A stretch of DNA of 64,000 nt from DASRAU01 sp035638075 (lineage in GTDB: Bacteria; Acidobacteriota; Polarisedimenticolia; Gp22-AA2). The stretch is taken from positions 117,147-181,146 of the forward strand of contig DASRAU010000004.1 in assembly GCA_035638075.1 (NCBI GenBank). The letters are read 5' to 3'. Positions 9,512 through 18,341 of this stretch are shown piece by piece (within the stretch, counting starts at the first letter, position 1; every line of letters starts with the position of its first letter). The notes beneath the pieces were generated by a model. The model searched no databases. It saw only the letters and a list, made by a program, of their open reading frames with translations, and had not been told where the DNA came from. A program made the position numbers and the translations under genes.

Positions 9512-12500
9512 CTAGGGAGCGCGCCGCTCCGCCATCGATCCCAGGAGCTTCTCCAGCGCGGCCGGTTCCACCGGCTTGACGAGGTGGCGGTCGAAGCCGG
9601 CGAGGTGGGATCTCCGGATGTCCTCGTCCTGGCCCCAGCCGGTCAGGGCGACCAGCAGGACCTTGCGGCCGCCGGACTGCTCGCGGATGCGCTGGCAGGT
9701 ATCGTAGCCGTTCAGCTTCGGCATGCCGATGTCGAGCAGCGCGAGATCGGGCTGGAGATCGCGCGCCACGGCGACCGCCTGCAGGCCGTCGTGGGCGGTG
9801 TGGACTTCGTTCCCCATCAGGCGCAGCAGCATCGCCAGGCTGGTCGCTGAATCCACGTTGTCGTCGGCGACCAGCACCCGGTAGCCCCCGAGCTGGCCCG
9901 TCATCGCCTTCTCGATCTTCGGGGCGGGGGCGGCCGCCTCGTCGAGCACCGGCAGGCGGACGACGAACTCGCTCCCCTTTCCCGGCCCATCGCTTCTGGC
10001 CTCGACCCTGCCGCCATGCAGCTCGACGAGCCCCTTGACGAGAGACAGGCCGATGCCGACCCCTCCCTGCGCCTTCTCGAGCGAGCGATCGACCTGGGTG
10101 AACAAGTCGAAGATGTGCGGCAGCATCGCCCTGGGGATGCCGACGCCGGTGTCCTTCACCGAGATGACGGCACGGCCGTTGTCGCGCGCGGCGGCGAGGC
10201 GGATGCGTCCGCCCGGCTCGGTGTACTTGGCGGCGTTGTTCAGGAGGTTCGACACGACCTGCGCCAGGCGCGTCTCGTCGGCGTCCACGACCAGGGGCGC
10301 GCGCGGCAGGTCCAGGGTGAGAGTGTGCCGGCCCGCCTCGATCAGCGGGGCGCTGGTCTCGACCGCGGCGCGCACCACCTGCGCCACGTCCACCGGCTGG
10401 CGGCGCAGCTCGATCTTGCCGCGGCTGATGCGGTTGACGTCCATCAGGTCGTCGATGAGGCGCACCATCGCCTCGATCTGGCGCTCCATCATGACGCGCG
10501 AGGTCTCGACCGCCTTCACGTCGTTCCCCGACAGCTTCATGACCTGCAACCCGTTGCGCAGGGGCGCCAGCGGGTTGCGCAGCTCGTGCGCCAGCGTGGC
10601 GAGGAACTCGTCCTTGCGGCGGTTCGCCTCGCGCAGGTGATCGAGCAGCCAGGCGTTGTCGATGGCGACGCACGCCATCTGCGTGAGCTGCACCAGCATG
10701 CCTTCGTCGTCGTCGGTGAAGTCCCCCTCGAGCTTGTCGGAGAGCTGCAGGAGCCCGACGTTGTTCTCCGGCAGCCCGGTCAGGGGCGCCGCGATCCAGT
10801 TGCGCGCCGGCGGCAGATCGGCGGCCGCCGGCGCGGTGCGCCGGAACGCGGGGTTGGTCAGGAGCTGCCGCCCGTCGGCCCGCATCGGCCGGTTCGGAGG
10901 GCAGACCAGCGCGTACAGGTCCGACAGATCCTCCTCGTCCCCCTCGCTGCGCCAGCCGCCCGGCGTCTCCTCGGTCCCGTCCACGACGATCGAGCGGGTC
11001 CGGTCGCCGTGCACCGTGATGCTGGCGGACGATCGCCGCGAGCCGATGAGGATGCGCGCCTCCTCGCTCAGCAGGCCCAGGATGGAGCGGACGTCGTGCA
11101 CGGTGTTGAGGCGGGTGGCGGCCTCGGCCAGCCGCCGCACCTGCTCCGAGCGCCGCTGCGCCTCCTCCAGCGCGCGCCGGCGGTCGGTGACGTCGCGGGC
11201 GATCTTCGAGGCTCCGACGACCCGGCCGCTGGCGTCGGTGATCGGCGACACCGACAGGGAGATGTCGAGCAGCGTCCCGTCCTTGCGCCGGCGGACGGTG
11301 TCGTAGTGATCGATGCGATCGCCGCGCTGGATACGCGCCAGGATGCCGGGCTCCTCGTCCTGGCGGTCCGCGGGGATGAGCATCGTGACCGGCCGGCCGA
11401 TCGCCTCCTCCGCCGTGTAGCCGAACATCCGCTCGGCCCCGTCGTTCCACGTCTGGATGACGCCCTGCAGGTTCTTGCTGATGACGGCGTCGTCCGACGA
11501 GGCGACGATCGCCGCCAGCTGGGCGTTGGTGATCTCCCCCCGCTTGCGCTCGGTGATGTCGACGATCGACGCGACCCAGCCGATGACCTCTCCCCGCGGG
11601 TTCCGATCGGGCGTGTAGGAGACCCACAGGTCGCGGACGCCGGCCTGAAGCGCGAGCCGCGTCTCGAACTGCACCGGCTCCCCGTGCAGGACGCGCCGGA
11701 TGTACGGCTCGATGTGGCGGAACCGCTCCTCCCCCATGACCTCGGCGATCGGCCGCCCGTGGATCTCCTCCTGCGTCATCCCGAGCATCTCGGCATAGGC
11801 CCGGCTGACGTACAGGTAGCGCAGGTCGCGGCTGCAGCGGGTCAGGAAGAAGGGGCTGCGGTCGAAGATCGTCCGCAGCTCGGCTTCCTTGGCCTGCAGC
11901 GCGCCCTCGGCGCGGCGCCTCTCGGTGATGTCGCGGAAGACCAGCACGCAGCCGATGACCTCCCCCGTCCGCGTCCGGATCGGGGCCGCGCTGTCGTCCA
12001 CCGGGATCTCGCGACCGTCGCGCGACAGCAGGAGGCTGTGGTTCGCCAGACCGACGATGACCCCTTCCCGCCGCGCGCGGTCGGCGGGATTCTCGACCGC
12101 CTGGCGGGTCTCCTCGTTCACCACCCGGAAGATCGCGTCGAGCGGACGCCCCGTCGCCTCGGCCGCGCTCCACCCGGTCAGCGACTCGGCCACCGAGTTC
12201 ATGCTGGAGATGCGCGCTTCCAGATCGGTGGCGATGACGGCATCGCCGATGCTCGCCAGGGTCGTGCGCGTCAGCTCCGCCTGCTCGCGCAGGTCCCGTT
12301 CGGCCCGCTGGCGCAGGTCCATCTCCCGCCCCAGCGAGTCGAGGCGCTGGTTCAGCGCGACGAACTGCCCGACGCTCGACTCCTTCGGGATCAGCCGCAG
12401 CACCAGCAGGGCCTCGCGCCCCCGCCCGCGCGGGCGGACGAGGGCCCCTTCGGCGCGCAGGGGGCAGGGCTCCTGTCCCGGGCGTCGCAGACTGAGTCCA

Positions 12501-12727
12501 CCGAGTGTTAAGGCGGTGCTGCGCGCGCAGGTGTGGAGGAACCGGGCCACTTCGTCGGCCGGATCTTCGAGGTAGTCGGCGAGCGGCCGCCCGCGCACCG
12601 CGTCGCGGGTCAACCCGAGGCGGCCCTCGACGGCCCGGTTGGCCTCGAGGATGGTCCCATCCCCCTTCAGCAGGAGCGTCGGTTCCGGGAGCGGCTCCGC
12701 GAAACGGAGGACATCCTCATGACTCAC
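9512..12727 (-). CDS. Hybrid sensor histidine kinase, four PAS domains, GAF and receiver
   Basis: A 1071-residue soluble hybrid kinase with no membrane segment. Order: PAS-like (about 10-115), coiled linker, PAS (155-270), PAS (283-395), PAS (402-520), GAF (535-695), HisKA with His714 in LAHELRNPL, HATPase_c (815-930: NNAAKYTEP, VKDTGVGIP, GGVGIGLSLV) and a C-terminal receiver (948-1065) with phospho-acceptor Asp999 in ALLDIGMPK and Lys in HLVKPVEP. Three of the PAS domains end in the DITER/DVTDR signature. It likely senses a cytoplasmic redox or small-molecule signal and relays phosphate internally. The start is a GTG at 12727, 12 bp after the stop of the output-domain gene, so the two form an operon. 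The target is not encoded here. Confidence 0.92.
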   Translation of the reverse strand: MSHEDVLRFAEPLPEPTLLLKGDGTILEANRAVEGRLGLTRDAVRGRPLADYLEDPADEVARFLHTCARSTALTLGGLSLRRPGQEPCPLRAEGALVRPRGRGREALLVLRLIPKESSVGQFVALNQRLDSLGREMDLRQRAERDLREQAELTRTTLASIGDAVIATDLEARISSMNSVAESLTGWSAAEATGRPLDAIFRVVNEETRQAVENPADRARREGVIVGLANHSLLLSRDGREIPVDDSAAPIRTRTGEVIGCVLVFRDITERRRAEGALQAKEAELRTIFDRSPFFLTRCSRDLRYLYVSRAYAEMLGMTQEEIHGRPIAEVMGEERFRHIEPYIRRVLHGEPVQFETRLALQAGVRDLWVSYTPDRNPRGEVIGWVASIVDITERKRGEITNAQLAAIVASSDDAVISKNLQGVIQTWNDGAERMFGYTAEEAIGRPVTMLIPADRQDEEPGILARIQRGDRIDHYDTVRRRKDGTLLDISLSVSPITDASGRVVGASKIARDVTDRRRALEEAQRRSEQVRRLAEAATRLNTVHDVRSILGLLSEEARILIGSRRSSASITVHGDRTRSIVVDGTEETPGGWRSEGDEEDLSDLYALVCPPNRPMRADGRQLLTNPAFRRTAPAAADLPPARNWIAAPLTGLPENNVGLLQLSDKLEGDFTDDDEGMLVQLTQMACVAIDNAWLLDHLREANRRKDEFLATLAHELRNPLAPLRNGLQVMKLSGNDVKAVETSRVMMERQIEAMVRLIDDLMDVNRISRGKIELRRQPVDVAQVVRAAVETSAPLIEAGRHTLTLDLPRAPLVVDADETRLAQVVSNLLNNAAKYTEPGGRIRLAAARDNGRAVISVKDTGVGIPRAMLPHIFDLFTQVDRSLEKAQGGVGIGLSLVKGLVELHGGRVEARSDGPGKGSEFVVRLPVLDEAAAPAPKIEKAMTGQLGGYRVLVADDNVDSATSLAMLLRLMGNEVHTAHDGLQAVAVARDLQPDLALLDIGMPKLNGYDTCQRIREQSGGRKVLLVALTGWGQDEDIRRSHLAGFDRHLVKPVEPAALEKLLGSMAERRAP

Positions 12728-12739
12728 GGCGGCGGCCGG

Positions 12740-13300
12740 TCAGCCCCGGTAGTACTCGCGCCCCGGTCCGGCTCCTGCAGCCGGGGTCGGCTTGAGATGG
12801 ATGATCACCTTGCACTCCCGGTCGCCGCGCGCGATCGAGCTGTCGATGACGACTTTCGAGTAGCCGAGGTTGTCGGCGGCGATGCTGCCGAAGACGTTGG
12901 AGGTCATCATACAGAGGGCCGGACGCCCCACCACCTTCTCGGCGAACGGGCAGGCCTTGTTGCCGAGGACGATCTTCTCGTCGTTTTCTTCGATGACGAA
13001 GAACTCCCCCTGGATGCGGCGCTTGAGGTCCACCAGCACCTCCGCGACCTGGGGCCGGCTGAGGCGATCGAGCCGCAGCCCTTCCTTGTACGACCGGTTG
13101 ATCTCTTCGCCGATCTGCTGCCCGACGACGCTGACGAAGCCGGAGGCTTCCTCGAGCCCGACGACTTTCTCCAGCGTCCCGGCCAGGTGGCGCAGGAGCG
13201 AGCGCAGGAACACGTCGCGATCGAGCCCGATCGGGAGCTCTCTGACGGAGCTTGCCGTCTCGAGCGCGGGGGTGGCCGCAGGTGCACTGCTCTTGTTCAC
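12740..13300 (-). CDS. Methanogen-output-domain-1-like protein
   Basis: A 186-residue protein starting at a GTG at 13300 that is preceded by a strong GGAAGGAG box. The core (IGLDRDVFLRSLLRHLAG, SVVGQQIGEEINRSY, VLVDLKRRI, VLGNKACPF, CMMTSNVFGSIAADNLGY, CKVIIHL) resembles the small Cys-containing domain called methanogen output domain 1, found at the output end of signalling proteins. Conserved Cys in KACPF and ALCMMT suggest metal or redox sensing, as in the related 4-vinyl-reductase/V4R fold. It sits directly upstream of the hybrid kinase, so it probably works with that kinase as an input or output module. Family recognition is by motif. Confidence 0.65.
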   Translation of the reverse strand: MNKSSAPAATPALETASSVRELPIGLDRDVFLRSLLRHLAGTLEKVVGLEEASGFVSVVGQQIGEEINRSYKEGLRLDRLSRPQVAEVLVDLKRRIQGEFFVIEENDEKIVLGNKACPFAEKVVGRPALCMMTSNVFGSIAADNLGYSKVVIDSSIARGDRECKVIIHLKPTPAAGAGPGREYYRG

Positions 13301-13358
13301 GGCGGGACTCCTTCCGACTTGTCTGACCTGGACGGCATTGAACCGGGGGCGCGGTACA

Positions 13359-13386
13359 GTAAACCCCTTACGGCTCGCCCCATCAA
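13359..13386 (-). promoter_or_regulatory. Promoter of the output-domain/hybrid-kinase operon
   Basis: On the minus strand TTGATG (13386-13381) and TTTACT (13364-13359) are 16 bp apart, giving a leader of about 50 bases before the GTG at 13300. Confidence 0.45.
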
Positions 13387-13390
13387 TACC

Positions 13391-13415
13391 GGAAAATCCT
13401 GAGCCGGGAGCGGCT
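13391..13415 (-). terminator. Weak terminator after the MATE gene
   Basis: On the minus strand AGCCG-CTCC-CGGCT (13415-13402) is followed by CAGGATTTTC. A second inverted repeat, GCCCC/GGGGC, lies just before it. Confidence 0.4.
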
Positions 13416-13434
13416 GTCGGCCCCGTGAGGGGCG

Positions 13435-14889
13435 TCAGACCTTGACGTTCTTCCAGCGGCCGCGGCTGAAGAGGTAGATGCTGGAGACGCCCATCGCCGC
13501 CTCGGCGACGACGATGGCCCACCAGACGCCGCGCTGGCCCATCCCGGCCCACAGGGCGAGCGCGTAAGCGAGCGGAATCTCCAGCAGCCAGAAGCAGAAG
13601 AAGTTGATCTTCGTCGGGGTCATGGTGTCGCCGGCGCCGTTGAAGGCCTGCGGCATCACCTGCCCCCAGGCGTACACGACGTACCCGTAGGCCACGATGC
13701 GCATGCACTCGGCGCCGGCGGCGACCACCGCGGGGTCGCCGGTGAAGATGCGGATCAGCGCCTCGTTCCAGACGATGTAGGCGATCGACACCACGCCCAG
13801 GAATCCCATGTTCAGGAACCCGGTGAGCCACACCGAGCGCTCGGCCCGCTCGGGCTTCCGCGCGCCGAGGTTCTGGCCGACGAGAGTGGCGGCGGCGTTC
13901 GACAGTCCCCACGCCGGCAGCAGCGTGAAGACGAAGATGCGCACCGCGATGGTGTAGCCGGCCACGACGTCGCTCCCGAACTCGGAGGCGATGCGCACCA
14001 GGCCGATCCACGACGACGTCTGGATGATGAACTGGCCGATGCCCCCGAGCGAGGTGCGGATGAGGCGCGCCATGACTTCTCCGTGCAGCCGCACCTGCGG
14101 CCAGAGCACCCGGATGTGCTTGGCGCCGCGGAACAGCACGACGAGCTGCGTCAGAACACCGACGCCGCGTCCGATGCTGGTCGCCACCGCCGCCCCCTGG
14201 ATCCCCAGCTCCGGGAACGGCCCCCATCCGAAGATCAGCAGCGGATCGAGCGCGAGATTGATGGCATTCGACAGCCACAGGACGCGCATCGCGATGGCGG
14301 CGTCCCCCGCGCCGCGGAAGACGGCGTTGATGATGAAGATGAGGACGATGACGACGTTGGTCCCGAGCAGCACCTGGGTGAAGCCGTGCCCGTGCTCCAC
14401 CACCCAGGGGTCGCCGCCCATCAGCCTGAGGATGTCGCGCGAGAAGAACAGGCCCGCGATGGAGAACGGCACCGACGCCGCGATGCCGGCGAAGATGGCC
14501 TGCACGGCGGAGTCAGCCGCCCCGACCCGGTCACGCTCGCCGGTGCGCCGCGCCACGAGGGCCGTCGTCGCCATCGCCAGCCCGATCGACACCGCATACA
14601 CCAGGGTGACGACCGACTCGGTCAGGCCGACGGTGGCGATGGCGGAGGCGCCGAGGTGCGACACCCAGAACACGTCCACGACGGCGAAGAGGGACTCGAG
14701 CGCCATCTCGAGCATCATCGGGACGGACAGGAGCAGGATGGCCCGCCAGAGATTCCCCTGCGTGTAGTCCATCGCCGTGCCGCGCAAAGCGTCGGCGAGG
14801 TCGCGCAGCAGCCGGCGCGCGCGCGGGGATGCGGCCGCCTCCGGGCGCGCCGTGGCGTCGCCCGCGGTGTCGAACGATTCGGGGTTCAA
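13435..14889 (-). CDS. MATE-family efflux transporter
   Basis: A 484-residue inner-membrane protein with about twelve membrane segments in two homologous halves, typical of Na+- or H+-driven multidrug and toxin extrusion pumps. Visible family features are LWRAILLLSVPMMLE at the first helix, GLTESVVTLVYA, the repeated F-x-G-A-G-D motifs (VFRGAGDA in the first half and AFNGAGDT in the second) and TLVGQNLGARKPERAE. The frame opens at a TTG (14889). An ATG at 14772, just before the DYTQGNL segment and the first helix, is an equally plausible start and would remove a 39-residue disordered lead. Substrate unknown. Confidence 0.88.
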   Translation of the reverse strand: MNPESFDTAGDATARPEAAASPRARRLLRDLADALRGTAMDYTQGNLWRAILLLSVPMMLEMALESLFAVVDVFWVSHLGASAIATVGLTESVVTLVYAVSIGLAMATTALVARRTGERDRVGAADSAVQAIFAGIAASVPFSIAGLFFSRDILRLMGGDPWVVEHGHGFTQVLLGTNVVIVLIFIINAVFRGAGDAAIAMRVLWLSNAINLALDPLLIFGWGPFPELGIQGAAVATSIGRGVGVLTQLVVLFRGAKHIRVLWPQVRLHGEVMARLIRTSLGGIGQFIIQTSSWIGLVRIASEFGSDVVAGYTIAVRIFVFTLLPAWGLSNAAATLVGQNLGARKPERAERSVWLTGFLNMGFLGVVSIAYIVWNEALIRIFTGDPAVVAAGAECMRIVAYGYVVYAWGQVMPQAFNGAGDTMTPTKINFFCFWLLEIPLAYALALWAGMGQRGVWWAIVVAEAAMGVSSIYLFSRGRWKNVKV

Positions 14890-14961
14890 GGGTCCGGGAA
14901 ATGGCCGATTCGCATCGGCGAGCGGGGATCCTAACCCGGACGGTCGTCCCGGCGGGACGGT

Positions 14962-15468
14962 CTACTTGACGATGTGCTCGGAGAGCCGGTCGAGCGTCTG
15001 GCTCCAGCCGGCGTGCATCTGCTCGACGAACTTCGCCGCCGCCGGGGTCGCGTCGAGGACGTGCGCCTTCAGCGTGAGGGTGGTGCGGCCGCGGTCCTCG
15101 GAGAGCGTGACGGTGTTGAGGACGTGCAGGATCGGCGACCCCTTCTCGTCCGGCAGCGAAGTCTCGAAGGCGAAGCGTTCGGGCTCCTCGATCTCGCGGA
15201 CGGTGCCGCGATTCGGATACCGGGTTCCGTCCGGTCCGCGCAGGTCGAGGCGGACCACGCCCTCCGGCCGCGGCTCGATTTCCGGACTCGGCGCGGAGAA
15301 TCCGCGCGGGCCGAACCACTGCGAAAGCTGCTCGGGCTCGGTCCAGGCACGGAAGACGACGTCGCGGGGGGCCTCGAGGGTCAGGGTGATGACCACGTCC
15401 CGGGTCTTGATGAGGTGCTCCCGGGACCCGTTGCCGTTCCCCCGGCTGGTTTTTTTCTTTCTGGGCAT
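14962..15468 (-). CDS. SRPBCC (AHSA1-type) domain protein
   Basis: A 168-residue START-like protein. After a basic N-terminus come TLEAPRDVVFRAWTEPEQL, QWFGPRG, then antiparallel strands, TTLTLKAHV and the C-terminal helix GWSQTLDRLSEHI, all typical of the activator-of-Hsp90 homologue 1 branch. Such proteins bind hydrophobic ligands or act in stress responses; no ligand is indicated. An ATG at 15501 is also in frame, but GGAAGGAGC lies five bases ahead of the ATG at 15468, which is therefore chosen. It is divergent from the RNase E/G gene. Confidence 0.75.
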   Translation of the reverse strand: MPRKKKTSRGNGNGSREHLIKTRDVVITLTLEAPRDVVFRAWTEPEQLSQWFGPRGFSAPSPEIEPRPEGVVRLDLRGPDGTRYPNRGTVREIEEPERFAFETSLPDEKGSPILHVLNTVTLSEDRGRTTLTLKAHVLDATPAAAKFVEQMHAGWSQTLDRLSEHIVK

Positions 15469-15572
15469 CACGGGCTCCTTCCAAGTGTGACCCTCCACCA
15501 TAGACCCGGGCGGGCCGGTCCCTTCAGGGGGGGCCCGACCCCCGCCTCCGGAGAATCCGGGGGGACCGGTGC

Positions 15573-15578
15573 TATACT
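15573..15578 (+). promoter_or_regulatory. -10 box for the RNase E/G gene
   Basis: TATACT would start transcription near 15585, giving a leader of about 140 bases. Long leaders are used for autoregulation of RNase E in gammaproteobacteria; whether that happens here is unknown. No clear -35 was seen. Confidence 0.4.
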
Positions 15579-15723
15579 CCCGCGGTCGGCGGTGCTCCCG
15601 ATTGGAGATATGCCCGGGTGCCCGATGGCGCCGGAGTCCCGGTCGAGCCCGCCGCGTGACGCGCCCGCCCCCTCATTCCGATGGTCGGAGGACGGTGCAG
15701 GGTGCCAAGGAGATACGCAGCGG

Positions 15724-18303
15724 ATGTCGAAATCCATGCTGGTCAATGTCGCGGCGGAAGAGGAATACCGCGTCGCCGTCGTCGACAACGGAGTGCTCGA
15801 CCTCTTCGAGATCGAGACCCTTTCCCGGGAAAACATCAAAGGCAACATCTATAAGGCGGTCGTCGAAGGGGTGAACAGCGCCCTCGAGGCCTCCTTCGTC
15901 AACTACGGCGGCGATCGGGCCGCCTTCCTGCCGCTCGACGAGATCAACTTCAAGATCTACCCCGCCCGCTTCGACGGCAGCGGCGGCAAGGGACGCGGCG
16001 CGCGCATCAGCCGCCACCTCGAGAAGGGGATGGAGATCCTCGTCCAGGTGGTGCGGGACGCCTTCGCCAACAAGCCCCCGACGCTGAGCACCTACTACTC
16101 GCTGCCGGGGCGCTACCTGGTCCTGATGCCCGGGGCCGACGCCGCCGGCATCTCGCGCAAGATCGAGGACGACGAGCAGCGGGCGCGCCTGCGCAACGTG
16201 CTCGAGTCGCTGCAGATCCCCGAAGGCTACGGAGTCATCGTGCGCACCGCCGGGCTCGAGACGAGCCCGCGCGAGCTGCAGGCCGACCTCGACGCCCTGC
16301 TCGAGCTGTGGCGCAACATCGAGCGGGCCGGCGCGGACGCCAAGGCCCCTTCCCTCATCTACCAGGAGCGGGACCTCGTCATCCGCACCGCGCGCGACCA
16401 CTTCACGACCGACATGAGCGAGGTGCTCATCGACGACGAGGCGACGTTCCGGCGCCTGCGCAAGTTCTTCGAGGCGCACATGCCGGAGAAGGCCGACCTC
16501 GTGCGCCTCTACACCGGAGACCGGCCGATCTTCTCGAAGTACAACGTCGAGGATCAGATCGAGCAGATCTACAAGCGCGAGGTCAATCTCAAGAGCGGCG
16601 GGTCGATCTCCATCGACACCACCGAGGCGCTGACGGCGGTCGACGTCAACTCCGCGCGGTCGTCGCGCGGCGGGTCGAGCGAGGAGACCGCCACCCGCAC
16701 CAACCTCGAGGCGGCCGAGGAGATCGCCCGGCAGCTGCGGCTGCGGGACATCGGCGGCCTCATCGTCATCGACTTCATCGACATGGAGTCGAGCCGGCAC
16801 ATCCGGCAGGTGGAGCGGGCCTTCGCACAGTCGATGACCCGCGACAAGGCGCGCTACGACGTCACCCGCATCTCCAAGCTGGGGCTGCTCGAGGTGTCGC
16901 GGCAGCGCATGAAGACGACCAAGAGCGCGTCGTCGTTCAAGCCCTGCCCGCAGTGCTCCGGCGACGGCATGGTGCGCACGCCCGAATCGGCGGCGCGCGC
17001 CGCGTTCCGGAAGATCCAGGCGCGCGTGGCGCGCGGCGGGCTGGCCGGCGTCAAGGTGTACCTGCCCAACGAGGTCGCGGTCTACCTGCTCAACGAGAAG
17101 CGCGACGACCTGTTCCGCCTCGAGAGCCGGCAGCGCATGCGCATCGAGGTGGTGCCGCAGGACAAGATGCGGGTGGAGCAGTTCGAGATCGAGGAGCTGC
17201 GCCGCGAAGAACAGGAAGCGGTACCGATGGTCACCGCCGACATCGTGGACCAGGCGATGGCCGAAGGGACGATGGCCACGCCGGTCGTCGGCGAGGTCCC
17301 GCCGATGCTGTCGGAGGCCGAGGCCGCCGAGCGCGCCGGCGAGCGGGCGGTGGAGCGGGCCCACGAGCGCGGTCCCGACTCCGGCCGGATGGTCGAGCGC
17401 CGGGCCGGACACCCGCCGGACGAGGAGTCGCGCGGGCGACGGGATCAAGGCCGCCGCGAAGGCAGCCGCGACCAAAGCCGGCGGGAAGGTGGCCGGGACG
17501 ATAGCCGGCGCGAAGCCGGCCGAGACGACAGCCGGCGCGAGGGGCATCGCGACGACCGTGGGGAACACAGCGACCGTGGACGCCGGCGCAGACGCCGGGG
17601 CCGCGGACGCGGCGAGCGCGGCGCGGAGCCGCAGGGCCAGCGCGTCGATCGCGGCGCGGAATCCCAGGGGCAGCGCCAGGAAGGTGGCTCCGGGGAGCGT
17701 TCCCAGCCGCGCGGCGGGGATCGCGGCGGACGGCCGCATCGCGAACACCGGCCTCACGAGAGACATCAGCGCGACGAGCGCCCGGCCGCGGCCCAGAGCT
17801 CCGGTCCCGATTTCGCGGAAGGGCCGGAGGGCTACGAAGCTCCCCTGGGTCAGGGCGAGGCCCCATCGGCCGGCGCCAACGGCGATGCTGCCGGGTCCGA
17901 AAGCGGGGCCCAGCAGACCGCGGGCGGCGGCCAGGGAGAACAGCGCCGCGACGGCCAACCGCCAGGCCGGCGCCGCCGGCGGCGTCGTGGTCGCGGCCGT
18001 GGCCGCGGCACGCGTCCCGAGAACGGCGCGAGCGCCGGAGCGCCGGGAGCAGGTGTGCCCGGGACGGGCGGTTCGTGGCCCGAGGATCGCCAGGCCTCCG
18101 AGCCGCGCACCGAACGGGCCGACCACTGGAGTCCCCGTTCGTCCGAAGCGCCGTCCGAGCCCCGTTACGCCGAGCGCATGGCCGCCCCCGAGCCCGGGGT
18201 GGAGCGCTCCGCCCCGTCGGATTCCTCGTCCGGTGGCAGCGGCGGCGACGCGGGCGATGCCAAACCGAAGCGCCGCTGGTGGCGGCGCGGCCTGCGCGGC
18301 TGA
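15724..18303 (+). CDS. Ribonuclease E/G
   Basis: An 859-residue endoribonuclease of the RNase E/G family, central to rRNA maturation and mRNA decay. The N-terminal catalytic part holds an S1-type RNA-binding region (GNIYKAVVEGV through LEKGMEILVQV), the 5'-sensor/RNase H-like part, the metal site in ALTAVDVNSAR and GGLIVIDFIDME, and the Zn-link CPQCSGDG (about residues 408-415). From about residue 530 the chain becomes disordered: an acidic/Glu-rich helix, then an Arg/Asp/Gly-rich tail with four nine-residue repeats (577-612), poly-Arg stretches and a terminal KPKRRWWRRG, suited to binding RNA or a degradosome partner. The ATG at 15724 begins the family N-terminus MLVN. It runs toward a convergent gene 38 bp away. 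Confidence 0.93.
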   Translation: MSKSMLVNVAAEEEYRVAVVDNGVLDLFEIETLSRENIKGNIYKAVVEGVNSALEASFVNYGGDRAAFLPLDEINFKIYPARFDGSGGKGRGARISRHLEKGMEILVQVVRDAFANKPPTLSTYYSLPGRYLVLMPGADAAGISRKIEDDEQRARLRNVLESLQIPEGYGVIVRTAGLETSPRELQADLDALLELWRNIERAGADAKAPSLIYQERDLVIRTARDHFTTDMSEVLIDDEATFRRLRKFFEAHMPEKADLVRLYTGDRPIFSKYNVEDQIEQIYKREVNLKSGGSISIDTTEALTAVDVNSARSSRGGSSEETATRTNLEAAEEIARQLRLRDIGGLIVIDFIDMESSRHIRQVERAFAQSMTRDKARYDVTRISKLGLLEVSRQRMKTTKSASSFKPCPQCSGDGMVRTPESAARAAFRKIQARVARGGLAGVKVYLPNEVAVYLLNEKRDDLFRLESRQRMRIEVVPQDKMRVEQFEIEELRREEQEAVPMVTADIVDQAMAEGTMATPVVGEVPPMLSEAEAAERAGERAVERAHERGPDSGRMVERRAGHPPDEESRGRRDQGRREGSRDQSRREGGRDDSRREAGRDDSRREGHRDDRGEHSDRGRRRRRRGRGRGERGAEPQGQRVDRGAESQGQRQEGGSGERSQPRGGDRGGRPHREHRPHERHQRDERPAAAQSSGPDFAEGPEGYEAPLGQGEAPSAGANGDAAGSESGAQQTAGGGQGEQRRDGQPPGRRRRRRRGRGRGRGTRPENGASAGAPGAGVPGTGGSWPEDRQASEPRTERADHWSPRSSEAPSEPRYAERMAAPEPGVERSAPSDSSSGGSGGDAGDAKPKRRWWRRGLRG
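17452..17559 (+). repeat. Four 27-bp tandem repeats in the RNase E/G tail
   Basis: Four in-frame units each encode a nine-residue RRExxRDDS-type block: RREGSRDQS, RREGGRDDS, RREAGRDDS and RREGHRDDR. They give an alternating basic/acidic disordered stretch and could expand or contract by slippage. Confidence 0.8.
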
Positions 18304-18341
18304 ATCTCCCGAAACCCCGGGTCAGGAAGGCGCGGCCGAGG

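Noticed and set aside
10016..12511. An 831-codon frame antisense to the hybrid kinase
   Set aside because: The minus-strand frame has complete PAS, GAF, HisKA, HATPase and receiver motifs, while the plus frame has none.
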